A stretch of 23,191 nt of DNA from Funneliformis mosseae (taxonomy: Eukaryota; Glomeromycota; Glomeromycetes; Glomerales; Glomeraceae), in the NCBI GenBank assembly GCA_910592005.1, contig CAJVPP010001051.1:1-23191 (forward strand), in the 5' to 3' direction. A model generated the notes under the pieces. It was not told the origin of the DNA. It did no database searches and saw only the letters and a program-made list of their open reading frames with translations. Below, in pieces: positions 10,270 through 19,734 of this stretch (position 1 is the stretch's first letter; the number at the start of each line of letters is the position of its first letter). A program made the position numbers and the translations under genes.

Positions 10270-10458
10270 TTAGTTCGAAATACCTATCTTTATTCGTAAT
10301 CCCCAAATAATTCGATAAGGACGATAATGTTTCTCCTCATTTTTTTTGTTCATTCGGAGAATAATTAGGTGGATGTATGAGCCATCAACGGATCCCATGA
10401 CTGACGATTTCATTCTATCCGGTTTATTATAAATGTGGTTAATCCTATAACCATCCAT
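10270..10458 (-). pseudogene. Possible DDE-type transposase relic
   Basis: On the minus strand, 62 codons from the ATG at 10458 include VMGSVDGSYIHL, then NEEKHYRPYRIIWGLRIKIG. This is the layout seen around the first catalytic Asp of Harbinger/DDE_Tnp_4-type transposases: a G-x-(I/V/L)-D-G-(T/S)-x-I motif, about 20 residues, then a Y-x-(G/P)-Y-(K/R) stretch with a hydrophobic strand. The same frame runs upstream (10513-10827) through 104 more codons, separated by several stops in about 55 bases. Downstream it meets repeated stops, so later catalytic residues are not visible. No terminal inverted repeats were found. The match is a short motif judged by eye and could be coincidence. Confidence 0.25.
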
Positions 10459-10512
10459 ACCATTTTACGTGTTTCATCCGTAAAAAATCATAGGTCAACT
10501 TTTCATTTCTAA

Positions 10513-10827
10513 TTAACTTAATCCGGCCTTGGTATTTAACCTTATATCGGATAAAACATAATGAGCTCTTTTGACAAAAACGTTTATCCAGAGCGTTTTG
10601 AAAATTATTTGGCAAAGATCTTCACATAATAAAAAAAAATCCATATGCTTCAATCCAAAATTATTGATGATATATTTTAGGAAGGACCCTTTTTTTCCAC
10701 CCTCGTACAAACATTTTGCCAAGGTATTAATAAATTGGCCCGTGTTTCGCTCTCGCTTTTCCTTCGTTGATTGATTGGATCCGAAAATAAATAGATTTGA
10801 GGATAAACAAACATTTTTCGAAACCAT
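10513..10827 (-). CDS. Unrecognised 104-codon frame, possibly upstream part of the relic
   Basis: An ATG at 10827 opens 104 codons on the minus strand, beginning MVSKNVCLSSNLFIFG and including NTGQFINTLAKCLYEGG and LLCEDLCQIIFKTLW. It ends in TAA and is in the same frame as the transposase-like fragment that follows at 10458. I recognise no domain. A shorter frame on the opposite strand (10571-10774) overlaps it and looks less protein-like. It could be the N-terminal part of a degraded transposable-element protein, an unrelated small gene, or a chance frame. Confidence 0.2.
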   Translation of the reverse strand: MVSKNVCLSSNLFIFGSNQSTKEKRERNTGQFINTLAKCLYEGGKKGSFLKYIINNFGLKHMDFFLLCEDLCQIIFKTLWINVFVKRAHYVLSDIRLNTKAGLS

Positions 10828-10986
10828 ATTGTTGTTATTGATGAAAAAAAAAAAAAAAAAAAATCATAAATGTTTTATTTTGTTAGATTTGGCGATCTTT
10901 TTTTTTTTTTTTTTTCTTTTTACATGAACTCCTTTTATGCGTATAGAGGTAACAATATTGAAGATATTGATGTTCGAAAGATTATG

Positions 10987-11030
<44 letters not shown>

Positions 11031-13300
11031 CCATTCGTGCTTAAAAAAAACCCTTGTAATAAAGACATATTCTCGCAACTATTATCCGAACCCCGAAATC
11101 ATGGATATGACATCATGAATTTATTTGGTAATTAGATATACCTTGTTATGAAATGCATGTTGCTTTTTGAAAATGATATGCACAGCGTAAATAAATATAG
11201 TCTAAATATAGGTTATAATAATATATTAATATAACCTTGACTTAGGAATGCATAATTAATTTAGCACTAACTAATTTTAATTAACTAATTTTACATTATG
11301 CCTAGCATATATATACATTGCTATAATTGTATGTCGAGTGCGATGTTTAATTAAACGACCACGTTCTCAACCTGGAATATTAAAAAGATAATGAATATTT
11401 GTATGCTAATCAGCTTATTTATGATTTGTCATTATTTTAAAAATTAATTTCAACGCACACACAATCGATTTTATTAGGAAACCTATCATCTCGCATAACA
11501 ATAAATTAGATATCTTCCAAAGTGAACCTGTCAAAATATACAAACAAATTTCACCAATAAATTTATTTCCTCCTAACTAGAAGACCTGTAGAAAATCAAA
11601 AACAATGTCTGCGGGGAAAGCTAACTAGGCTGATGTGTCACTCGTGCATGCTAATTATTAACAAAACCAATGGTTTATAATTAAAGATGCAGCCTGGTAA
11701 AAAAAGATGTGACAACTTACTTACCCTGCATAAGATCTGGATGCGTTATTTTGAAAATCGCGCGGGAAATATTTCAAAAAAAAAAAAAAAAAAATTTATT
11801 CAAAAGGACTTCAAAAGGAATCAAATCTATTTTTTTTTTTTTTTTTTTTTTTTTTTTGATTGAATGCTTTTTTAGTAATATGATTAAAAAAAAGGACAAT
11901 AGGGAACTTCAAATTTTAACACATCTTAAACGCGTTATGAAAATCATCCTTCAGTAAGGAAATTCAAACGAGATATTACATCAAATCACGTTGAACGCAA
12001 TTTGGATGAATCTTATAAAGTTGGTTAGTAAATTTCCTATTCTTTGAAATTTCAGGTGAACTGATGTTCAACTCTCGCTCCTTGTTTGTATATGACACAT
12101 TGTAAACGTTCTCCCTGCTTTTTTTCTTTGCCTCATGAATGATGTAAAGTAATAAAGTTTTTTTACGAGACCTCAATGTGGAAGCTCCTGATAAAAATAA
12201 TTTTTGTACCTCTCCATATGTGGAAATATTTTTATCATATTGTGTTTAGAAAAAAAATAATAATAATAATATGGGTTATTTGTGTAAATGGTGAGGGAGG
12301 TCATGTGTTAAAAAAATGTGATCGGTCAATCCCTAATGTTTAAACGTATTTTTTTTTCTGTGTCTTGTTAAAAATCAGGGGGTGACATAAGAGTAAAATA
12401 ATCAAGGTTTGTGGACCCCACAGATGAAAGATTTTTTCTTTTAGATGAAACAATTCGAACATCAATTCCAAAATTCTAATATTAAAATATTCACCTAAAT
12501 CTTATTAATCTCCCAATTTAAATACTACTCGGAATGGTTTTTTTTTTTTTTTTAACCTTTAATGTTCGGACGTTAATTTAAAATTTTTTTTTTTTTTTTC
12601 GAATAATCTTGATGTAATAAAAATATTTGGGAATGAAAAAAAAAAATTTTTTTTTCACACTGTATATAACTCGAAACTTCTTTATTGAGTAAAGGTTGTG
12701 GCTTGGGATATCAAAAAGTACCAGATGTAATATCAAACATATAAAGTAACTCAAAAGAATAAAGTGACTTCTTATTTTTTATTATGAAAGAAGCAAAAAA
12801 TCGATCTATTAGACAAAGATTGGTTTAAAAAGTGGTTTGTCCAAGTGATGGGCTGAAAAATTGGTGAAACCCATTTCATTGCAGCCAATATATACATGTA
12901 AATAAGACAATATGAATAATTTAAAGTTACACAATGACACATTTGAAATGTAGTTTAGGTCATATTATTTCACAATCGGACAAATCTTATCTACGATCTA
13001 ATCACATATCACACTCACGTCAGCGAAATTTCCAGAATCAAATAAAAAAAAAAGCTCGCGATCTTCGACCATATCAAAACAAAAAAAAAAAAATAATTCT
13101 CCGATTGATTTAGACCCCGAAACGATTCCTCATCCTAAGCCTTTCGCTTGAAATTATCGTGTTAAATTTATTGAACTTTCAATTAGGGAAAAATTTATCA
13201 TAACATAAAGCCATGAAATCATTTTATAATTTATGATAGAACCTCGTCATATTCGCATACATAACGTTCCATTTAATGGAGCATTGTTCTAATCGTCGAC
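10828..13300. other. Gene-free stretch with very long homopolymer runs
   Basis: No supported gene is seen. Notable simple sequence includes A runs near 10843-10863, T12 joined to A26 at 10987-11024, an A run near 11776-11795, and T28 at 11830-11857. The frames here are mostly poly-F/K translations of these runs. The stretch 11130-11680 has ordinary composition but no coding signal that I can defend. Confidence 0.5.
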
Positions 13301-13301
13301 G

Positions 13302-13658
13302 TTACGATCCATCAACTGTGTACTCGTGAATGAATGCCAATAAAGCATTTGAACGTGGATTACGAGATATAATTGTATTGTTTAAGGTTAAGAAGAGATT
13401 ATTTAATGTTATTAGTGTTTGAAACAGAGAACTGTAATCAGATGACGATGTATAAGAACAAAATAGGTCTGATAGGATGATGTAGCAGTTAACATCAAGA
13501 TTGTGAAGAAAAAAATTTATAGTTTTAAATAATACATTAGCATTGAAACTCGGAACATTTAGAACATTCAAATATATCCGGTACGTTTCGAACAAAACTT
13601 TCACAGGAAAAAAACTGGATAATCTTTTACTAAAAACGAGTGAAACGCCAAATGTTTT
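13302..13658 (-). CDS. Candidate last exon, unknown protein
   Basis: On the minus strand the frame is open for about 118 codons, from just after a TAG at 13659-13661 to the TAA that follows VDGS near 13302. It reads KTFGVSLVFSKRLSSFFP, later VLFETYRIYLNVLNVPSF, and ends AFIHEYTVDGS. The upstream border CTAAC-TTTAG looks like a branch site plus acceptor, although only five bases separate them, which is tight. There is no ATG at the start; a GTG occurs inside. The composition is hydrophobic and leucine/asparagine-rich, with the LTLNN motif nearly repeated. No family is recognised. An open frame of this length is only marginally unlikely by chance at this A+T content. Confidence 0.2.
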   Translation of the reverse strand, partial: KTFGVSLVFSKRLSSFFPVKVLFETYRIYLNVLNVPSFNANVLFKTINFFLHNLDVNCYIILSDLFCSYTSSSDYSSLFQTLITLNNLFLTLNNTIISRNPRSNALLAFIHEYTVDGS

Positions 13659-13904
13659 CTAAAGTTAGAAAGGAATACAAACACCATAACTTATATGCGA
13701 CCGGTTCTTTCCTGTCGCTGTTGCAAATTTGAATGTCCATTGTGCAAACGAATGAAATGCATACGCATATTTGAACCTTTTTTTTTTTTTTTTACAATTA
13801 TGGTTTTCCGTTTTTATTTTTTTACCACTTTAGAGCTTTTCCTTTATTTATTAATAATGATGAAACGAAACGTACATGTTAAAACCTTTTTTTATTTATA
13901 AAAC

Positions 13905-14590
13905 AGAAACGAGTCAAAAATAAACTTTCCATCATAATAAATTTATTTATTTTTCTTTTTTCGTTTTTAACCTACATATCCTAGGTATTTAGGAATATGC
14001 TTAAGTTTAAATCTGTATATCGCCTATTTTAGTTAGACGGTCACACAACAAGTCATTACTATTGTTCCAACTTGTGCGCTCCTGAAAAAAAAGGAAAAAG
14101 AAATATCACCAATTTTGGATTTAAAGTAGTTGTCATTTTTCTATTATGAAATACTAAGTAACATTGTTTGCAAACCTTGTTGTTTAAAACGTTTAACAAA
14201 AAGTTCGTTAATGTTTTTGAAAAAAAAGCACAAAGATCGACGCTAAATCTTTAAACCGAAAAAACCACCAAGATTTTTTTAATATCATGCTCGTTTTTCT
14301 TACACGAGAAACTTTGATGTTTTAAAACATTAATAAGCGAAGCAATGCATTTCTTGCGCGTTTAACCGAGATGCATTCAGATTATGAAGACGAACCATCA
14401 TCCAATCGCAAGCGATCGGAAAAAAATCTTTTTTTTTTTTTTTTTTTTTGAACAAGAAGGAGCATAAGGAAATCAAAATTTTCTTGTTTTAAAATTTATT
14501 ATGGATCAACAGAAGGAGATGCGAGATTTATTCTACTTCAAAAAAAAAGAAAAAGAAAGAAAAAGAAAAAGAAAAAAAAATAGACAAACT
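13905..14590. other. Intergenic stretch, nothing supported
   Basis: Mixed sequence of about 30% G+C with a T run of 21 at 14429-14449 and a purine-rich AAAGAAAG tract at 14540-14580. No open frame, RNA gene or repeat pair was seen. Confidence 0.5.
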
Positions 14591-14595
14591 CACCT

Positions 14596-15117
14596 TTGTT
14601 TGAAAATCGGTACACTTTTTTTTCTTCACAGGATTTTTTAAAGATCTTCCAGTTTGACATGTTAAGGAATTTCATTTTTTGTATTAAATTTAATTTTATC
14701 TATCCATATCAGCAAAAGAATGTCTTTTGCTCGCACATTTATTCTCTTGCTTTTTTTTTCTCTGCACCATTTATCACCCTTTTTGTTCGGATGGTCCGCA
14801 GCCACATTTACATGCATCAATTTAACTTATTGCCTGTATAGAAAACTATTAACTTTCAGGTCTTGTCATTTTTTTTTAGAATAAAAAAGGAAATTTCAGA
14901 TATAGTCTACAAATTGCAGAAATGTATTAATCATGTATCGAAAAATTATAACGTTTCGGTTTTTATTATGCTGTCGAAAAAACTTTTTCCTTTGTCTTAC
15001 ATTGTGCTTGAACCTTTACATTCTTCTATTGAAGAGGGAATTTTCTATTCAACCTTTGTTATTGTTTCGCACCAATTTAACACTTGCGTGCCCGCGCCAC
15101 CAATCTTTGCAGCGTGA
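14596..15117 (+). CDS. Weak open frame with one internal stop, unknown protein
   Basis: One + strand frame runs 174 codons with a single TAG at 14839-14841. The first half reads RYTFFSSQDFLKIFQFD and similar. The second half (from 14860) reads EISDIVYKLQKCINHVSK, then LSYIVLEPLHSSIEEG, and ends PAPPIFAA. The interrupting segment, 14836-14859, begins GTATAG, contains CTATTAAC and ends TTTCAG. It is thus a perfect miniature GT-AG intron of 24 bases, a multiple of three. That is far below normal fungal intron length, so more likely only the acceptor is real, or the frame is a chance or decayed one. There is no ATG start and no family I recognise. Confidence 0.18.
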
Positions 15118-15384
15118 TAATAATAATGTACCTGATGAAATTAAAAAAAAGCGTGCGGTGCCACATATTAAATATTGATGTTGTAGCTTATTTCAATGCT
15201 AAATGGATAATGTCATTAAGGAAGTGTGGCAGTTGGCATATTTGTTTGGTAAATAATGATAGGGCATTGCTAAAACATAATGATAAATTAATTTAACGTC
15301 TCACGAATAGGAACGAGGCAACTCGGTATTAGATACATCAAAAAAAAGTGATCCCAAAATTTTCACTTTTCTATGATCAATCTC

Positions 15385-15402
15385 GGCGGGCGGAGGGTCG
15401 GG
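15385..15402 (+). promoter_or_regulatory. G-rich island, possible G-quadruplex
   Basis: GGCGGGCGGAGGGTCGGG stands alone in A+T-rich DNA about 970 bases upstream of the RhoGEF start. It has four or more G-runs with one- or two-base loops, enough for a two-tier quadruplex. It could be a transcription-factor site of the promoter region instead. No direct evidence of function. Confidence 0.35.
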
Positions 15403-16223
15403 ACTAATATTGTCCTGAAAGTATAATTCATTAACCTTTAAAACCGTCACCGTAATTAATATTATGGATTCTATCAACCCCGTTTTGAAAAATTCCCTAA
15501 AGGATTAATGATAAACAATTAATTTATATTATTTATATTTTGCATCATCATACACATTGTTATTAAGAAATTTTGTAATATCACGTTTTTACTTTTGACA
15601 CAATAAATCCATAAACATAATCATAAATAGCATGAACGAATAAATCATTATTAGATTTTTGTTAACGAAATAACAATATTCCGAATTTATACCAGGATAA
15701 TATAATAAATATAATAATAATAATAATAAAATAATATTAGATAATTTTCGTAATTTTTCGTAATCTTTTTTTTATGATTATTTTTATTTTTATTTTTATT
15801 TCTTTTTATTTATTTTTTTTTTATTACCCCAAGTCTTAAAATTATAATATTATGTGTTGATTGGTTACTTTATCCTATATGTATCACATCATATTTTTTT
15901 TTATAAAAAAAAAAGCGCGCTTTTTTCGTTATACAACATTCTTTGCATCGTTATCATTGGGTGCGGGATTATATATATGCATACTTTATTTACTTTATTA
16001 TATAAATCAATATGAAATCCAATATCAATATGAATCAATTTTACTATATTTATTTATTTATTTTTTTTTTTTTTTTATACAATAATAATTTAATTTAAAT
16101 ATATTTTACATATCTATCTATATTGAGCTCTGAATTTTTTTTTTTATTTATTTTAAAAAAAAAAATCTCAATAAATGATTTTTTTTAATGTATGGAATAT
16201 AAAAAAATTCTTTTTTTCGTCAT
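15403..16223. other. Low-complexity A/T upstream region
   Basis: Contains a (TAA)n-type microsatellite at about 15700-15735, (TTTTTA)n pyrimidine-rich sequence at 15780-15825 and several T and A runs. No coding frame is convincing. It is the presumed upstream region of the RhoGEF gene. Confidence 0.5.
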
Positions 16224-16232
16224 TATAAAAGG
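16224..16232 (+). promoter_or_regulatory. Candidate TATA box of the RhoGEF gene
   Basis: TATAAAAGG lies 143 bases before the ATG at 16375 and on the same strand, a plausible distance for a core promoter with a short 5' leader. The leader region contains A and T runs (16250-16285). This is a consensus match only. Confidence 0.45.
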
Positions 16233-16374
16233 TCCGCCAAATTTCCAGAAAAAAAAAAAAAAGGTTTTCGTTTAAAAAAAAAAAAAATTCTAATATTTTT
16301 ATACACACTAAATAGTAATAACTTCTCATTATTATCCCATATTATTATTAAACACCAATAAAAAAATTTAAAAA

Positions 16375-17782
16375 ATGTCGTTATTAAAAAATTCATTTTG
16401 CCGTTCACAACGGAAGAATCAAATATTGACCCATCAAGAACGACAACACACAACCCAAGAAGCAAAAACGAAAAAATCCTTCCATATCCCATTCTTCAAC
16501 AACACCTCAAAGACTGCTCCAGCAAAGGATTCCACCCTTCAAGCTTCTTCACAAAAGAAGAGCAGCATTAACATGCGACGACAAAATATAGTTCATCGCA
16601 CAGATTGCCGACGAAACACAATTTGGTCAGACACAGTTGAGGGTGAACTTGTCGCAAACTTGTCACCAAGAGAATTAAATCGTCAGGAGGTACTTTTTGA
16701 AATTATTAAAACTGAATCTGAGTGAGTACTCTTTTTTTTTTTCTTTTTCTTTCTTTATTTCCTTTAATATCGTCTGATTTCATGTGATAAAACAAAGTCA
16801 CATCGTAACACACCGAATTCTCCGAAGTCACATGATTAACAGATGTTTCACCTTTCACCCTTCTAGATATGTTCGCGATCTACGCTTGGTCGAAGAACTC
16901 TTTATCAGCCCCATCAAGGAAGCCGAAAAGAAACATCGCAAACAGATAGTTCCAGAAAACTTGAATAAAGTTTTCAACTCCATTTCATACTTTTTATTCA
17001 TCCATGAAGTTATCAACAGTTGTTTAAGTGAACGTCAAGAATCTCAATTCCCATTGGTTCGAAGCATCTCCGACATCCTTTTGGCGTACGTCTGGGTGTT
17101 CCGTTCTTATGCACCATACCTCATTCATTATGAGGATGCGTTAAGAGAACTCGACGAATGCATTCGAAAGAAGGACAAATTGGGCAAACTCGTCAGGAAA
17201 CAACAAAAACAAACCCAGTGCCGAAACATGCCCTTGACCACATACCTCCTCAAACCATTCCAACGTCTTCTCAAATACCCACTCCTTATCACAAATTTAC
17301 TAAAATGCACAGATAAGGAAGGTTTTGATTATAACAAGACCGTCTCATTAAAGAGCAAGCTCGATGATGTTCTCTCAGACGTTGAAGAGCAAAAGCGATC
17401 TCACGATAACATGGAACGCCTTCGAGAGCTCGAAAGCAGAATTTACGGACTCGGTAGTTTCCGTTTGGCCGTGAACAATCGTCAACTTCTTCGAGAAGTT
17501 CCGGCATGTCAAAATTTATCGGAGCTCAAGAAGCAGCCATCCTTCCGAAAATCATTAACAGTAACATCAGCGCCCATGTCAAGTTCAAAACGTCACTCGG
17601 TACGAAATCTTTACGCTCTCGAGTGCAATGATATCGTCCTTTTGGCGGAAAGAACTGGCATCACAAAGGAGGGTCAGCCCTTGTACAAGTTGGTCTCTCG
17701 CCCACCTGCTGCCGTTGCTCTTTCGGATGACGAACCAGTCATGGTTGAAAAACCAGAGGATTCCGACATTTATTTTGAATAA
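16375..17782 (+). CDS. Rho guanine-nucleotide exchange factor, DH domain plus short PH-like tail
   Basis: Two exons (16375-16721 and 16867-17782) give 420 residues. Residues 1-100 are basic, S/T/Q-rich and probably disordered. The DH domain spans about 103-310. The CR1 helix RQEVLFEIIKTESEYVRDL is rebuilt only by splicing, the CR3 helix LLKPFQRLLKYPLLI is at 243-257, and a charged helix follows to about 310. DH domains catalyse GDP release from Rho-family GTPases (Rho1, Cdc42 or Rac in fungi), acting at membranes and on polarity, wall synthesis or actin. Residues about 319-400 look like the first PH strands (RNLYALECNDIVLLAE, YKLVSRPPAAV). A whole PH domain needs about 110 residues, and the last helix is absent before the TAA at 17780-17782. 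The coding sequence is clearly richer in G+C than its flanks. The start is the first in-frame ATG, with A at -3. AATAAA overlaps the stop. GTPase specificity cannot be read from sequence. Confidence 0.92.
16722..16866 (+). other. Spliceosomal intron in the RhoGEF gene
   Basis: The 145-base intron has donor GTGAGT at 16722-16727, a branch-like GATTAAC near 16834-16840 and acceptor CTTCTAG ending at 16866. Splicing is phase 2 and joins GA to A to make the Glu in TESEYVRDL, restoring the CR1 helix of the DH domain without a break. Reading straight through hits TGA at 16723-16725. The homology across the junction makes this intron secure. Confidence 0.9.
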
Positions 17783-17854
17783 ATGATATATTTAATGCAT
17801 ATGGAACGATGGGTCCTCGCCTTGACCAAAAAAAATGAAAATCAAAAAAAATAA
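17783..17854 (+). pseudogene. In-frame continuation encoding a PH-type C-terminal helix
   Basis: Directly after the TAA of the RhoGEF, the same frame stays open for 23 more codons to a second TAA at 17852-17854. It reads MIYLMHMERWVLALTKKNEN and ends QKK. The ERWVLAL segment matches the pattern of the closing amphipathic helix of PH domains, with its near-invariant Trp, which is what the 420-residue product lacks. The first stop could be a C-to-T change from CAA, a sequencing error or a real shortened end. No convincing intron removes it. It could also be chance, since 23 open codons are not rare. Confidence 0.4.
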
Positions 17855-18107
17855 TTTTACCCTTCCCCCCCCTTTCAGGCAGGACTTGACTTTCATGGAC
17901 ACTTTTTCACATATAAATACTTCTCATATCTATATATATATTATCAACTTTTTTTTGTATTCAAATAGACTTTAGTATCCTTAGATTTTAATCTTCAGGC
18001 GGATTACTTTTTTGAAAGGACCGTGCTGGCTGTAAATTTTTAATCTCTTTTCAAAAAAAAAAAAAAAAAGAAAAAAAAATATTTCATATATATATACCCT
18101 TCCCAAC
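17855..18107. other. Downstream region of the RhoGEF gene
   Basis: It contains a pyrimidine-rich tract ending in TTTCAG at 17878 and another TCTTCAG at 17999. After each, short open frames occur (ADYFFERTVLA follows the second, then GTAAAT). They might be small 3' exons, but no phase-consistent model was found. The simplest view is a 3' UTR plus intergenic DNA. Confidence 0.35.
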
Positions 18108-18312
18108 ATGATCGTTCCACGATCTTTCCACGAATTACGTGGCACGTCGAAAGGATGATATATTCATATATCTCAACCGTCGCAAATCCAACTCAACTTC
18201 TCAAACGATGATTCGACATCGTTCCGGCTCCTCACTTCATTCTCGTATCAATAATAATTGGCAAATTGGCAACGAACTACATCTGAATTATCGCAAAGAG
18301 AACGAAGTTTAA
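18108..18312 (+). CDS. G+C-richer segment with overlapping short frames
   Basis: About 200 bases here have the base composition of the RhoGEF exons and not that of the flanking DNA. One frame is open for 66 codons, from just after a TGA at 18109-18111 to the TAA at 18310-18312. It reads KDDIFIYLNRRKSNSTSQT, then MIRHRSGSSLHSRINNN and IGNELHLNYRKENEV; its only ATG is at 18208. A different frame has ATG at 18108 in good context and gives MIVPRSFHELRGTSKG before stopping at 18158. A perfect 5-bp stem, CCACG-AATTA-CGTGG (18128-18142), lies within it. It could be a small gene, a frameshifted gene, a further exon of the RhoGEF, or non-coding. No family is recognised. Confidence 0.22.
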
Positions 18313-19183
18313 GGAAATAATTATGAATCCCTGTAATGGGATAAGAATTATGGACTTAACATCGAAACTTCGTTTTTCTTTCTTTATGCTAAAATCAACA
18401 CATTCTAAGTTTTCATACCAATTTCTTTTTTTAAGATTTAAAATTTTTTTATGTAAATTAAGTGGCAAATTTGTGGCAAATTTCTGGCAAAATCTGAATA
18501 TGACAAACAAAAAAAAAATTCCCTAAGATTGGTTCCTTTCATTTCCGTTTTTTTATGCAATCATTTTTCCTCAATTTTCGTTCTCTGTCGAAGTGTTTAT
18601 CTGTTCTATTTACACGTTTCTTGTAGTTCTTAATCATTTAGTTCATTTTTAACGATCTTAGATTTGCAAAGAGAAAAAATAATGTTACGTGAAACATGTT
18701 CGAGTCATTTTTTCGAGAAAAATTAGATCTTTTATTATTTTAATAGTTGGGAATTTAGTTCTTTATGCGACCCGGCTTTCTTGTGGGTTCTCTCTTTTTT
18801 TTTTTTTTTTTTCAGTTTTTTACGTTTGGGATAATCATAGAAAAAAAGAAAATGCCCTTTGCTTTTTTTTTCTGTTCACCAACACTTCGGATATTTCTCC
18901 AAAGTAAATAGCTAGTTTCTTCTTTTCACTTTTTTTTTTTTTATTATCACATATACATTATATATATCCATCATATCTTTTACATTTTTTTATCATTTTT
19001 TCTTTAATTAGCTAATTACTTTTGTAAAAATTATCAAAAAAAAAAATTTCATTAAAAGTATTAATAGAAAAATAAATGACCTTTCCTGTGAAGGTCTCGT
19101 TCTCAAACCAAAAAAAAAAACCAAGCAATTTTGTCTTTACAATTGATTTATCGTGGCGTATAAAAAATAAACGTTGTACTTAC
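18313..19183. other. Intergenic stretch, nothing supported
   Basis: A+T-rich with T runs (for example 18793-18812 and 18931-18943). Frames at 18277-18510 (-) and 18323-18526 (+) overlap each other and show no domain. If the minus-strand candidate at 19184-19734 is real, its 3' end should lie at about 18950-19180. A possible later segment there reads NETFTGKVIYFS. Confidence 0.4.
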
Positions 19184-19734
19184 TGCTTCGACGATTGCCA
19201 TAGACTTTGCATTTACCCATTTTGGGAAACTGATTCGATTGAATAGAAATACAAATTCCGATTTATTTAAAAAAATAAGCTTTTTCAATCACAACTAATA
19301 ATGGTAAGTTTAAGGTGAGGTGTGTTTATTATATTGTATTCCTTATTTTCATTCCCTTTATTATTTATTATCAAAAGGGTCTAAGGGTTAAACTTTCATC
19401 ATAGTAAAAATACACACAAACAAGAATATATATAATAAGCCCATTTTTTTGATTCGGATTAAAAAAAAGAACAATTCAAAAAAGGAGATACATTTTTAAC
19501 GTTTAAAATACAATTGTAATCTAAATTAGGAAAAAATAAAAAAAATAAAAAAAAGATAATACGAAGGGTCCGAGCTTTTGTTTTTGAGCTATCTTGAAGA
19601 TCTCCTGAAATAAAGTCTTCATTACAATATTTTTGCCTCGGATCGATAAAAAATTTCAGACATGCGCAGGAGCAGGAAACACAATTTCGAGGTAGTGCAA
19701 AGCTTATACCCATGACAATGAAAAAAAAAGACAA
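19184..19734 (-). pseudogene. Secreted NTR/TIMP-like protein gene, probably fragmented or broken
   Basis: Minus strand. The frame from 19734 begins with TTG and gives a signal-peptide-like SFFFIVMGISFALP. Next comes NCVSCSCACLKFFIDPRQKY and CNEDFISGDL, resembling the N-terminal C-x-C...Q-x-(F/Y)-C-N-x-D-(V/F)-(I/V) signature of TIMP netrin-like domains. Two GT-AG introns fit in phase: 19521-19562 (42 bases, short) and 19381-19491. They add TLHYNCILNVKNV and then KEYNIINTPHLKLTIISCD, comparable to the TIMP strand ending L-x-I-x-x-C. A TGA follows at 19285-19287. Later, FPKWVNAKSMAIVEA (19229-19184) lies between an acceptor and a GTAAGT donor and resembles the Trp-containing helix after that Cys. 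It is in the wrong phase for splicing from the available GT sites. No ATG precedes the signal peptide; an internal ATG is at 19713. TIMPs inhibit secreted metalloproteinases, so a role outside the cell would be expected. Homology is judged by eye. Confidence 0.35.

Noticed and set aside
17128..17507. Minus-strand frames across the RhoGEF exon.
   Set aside because: They are shadows of the DH-coding sequence on the other strand, with no features of their own.
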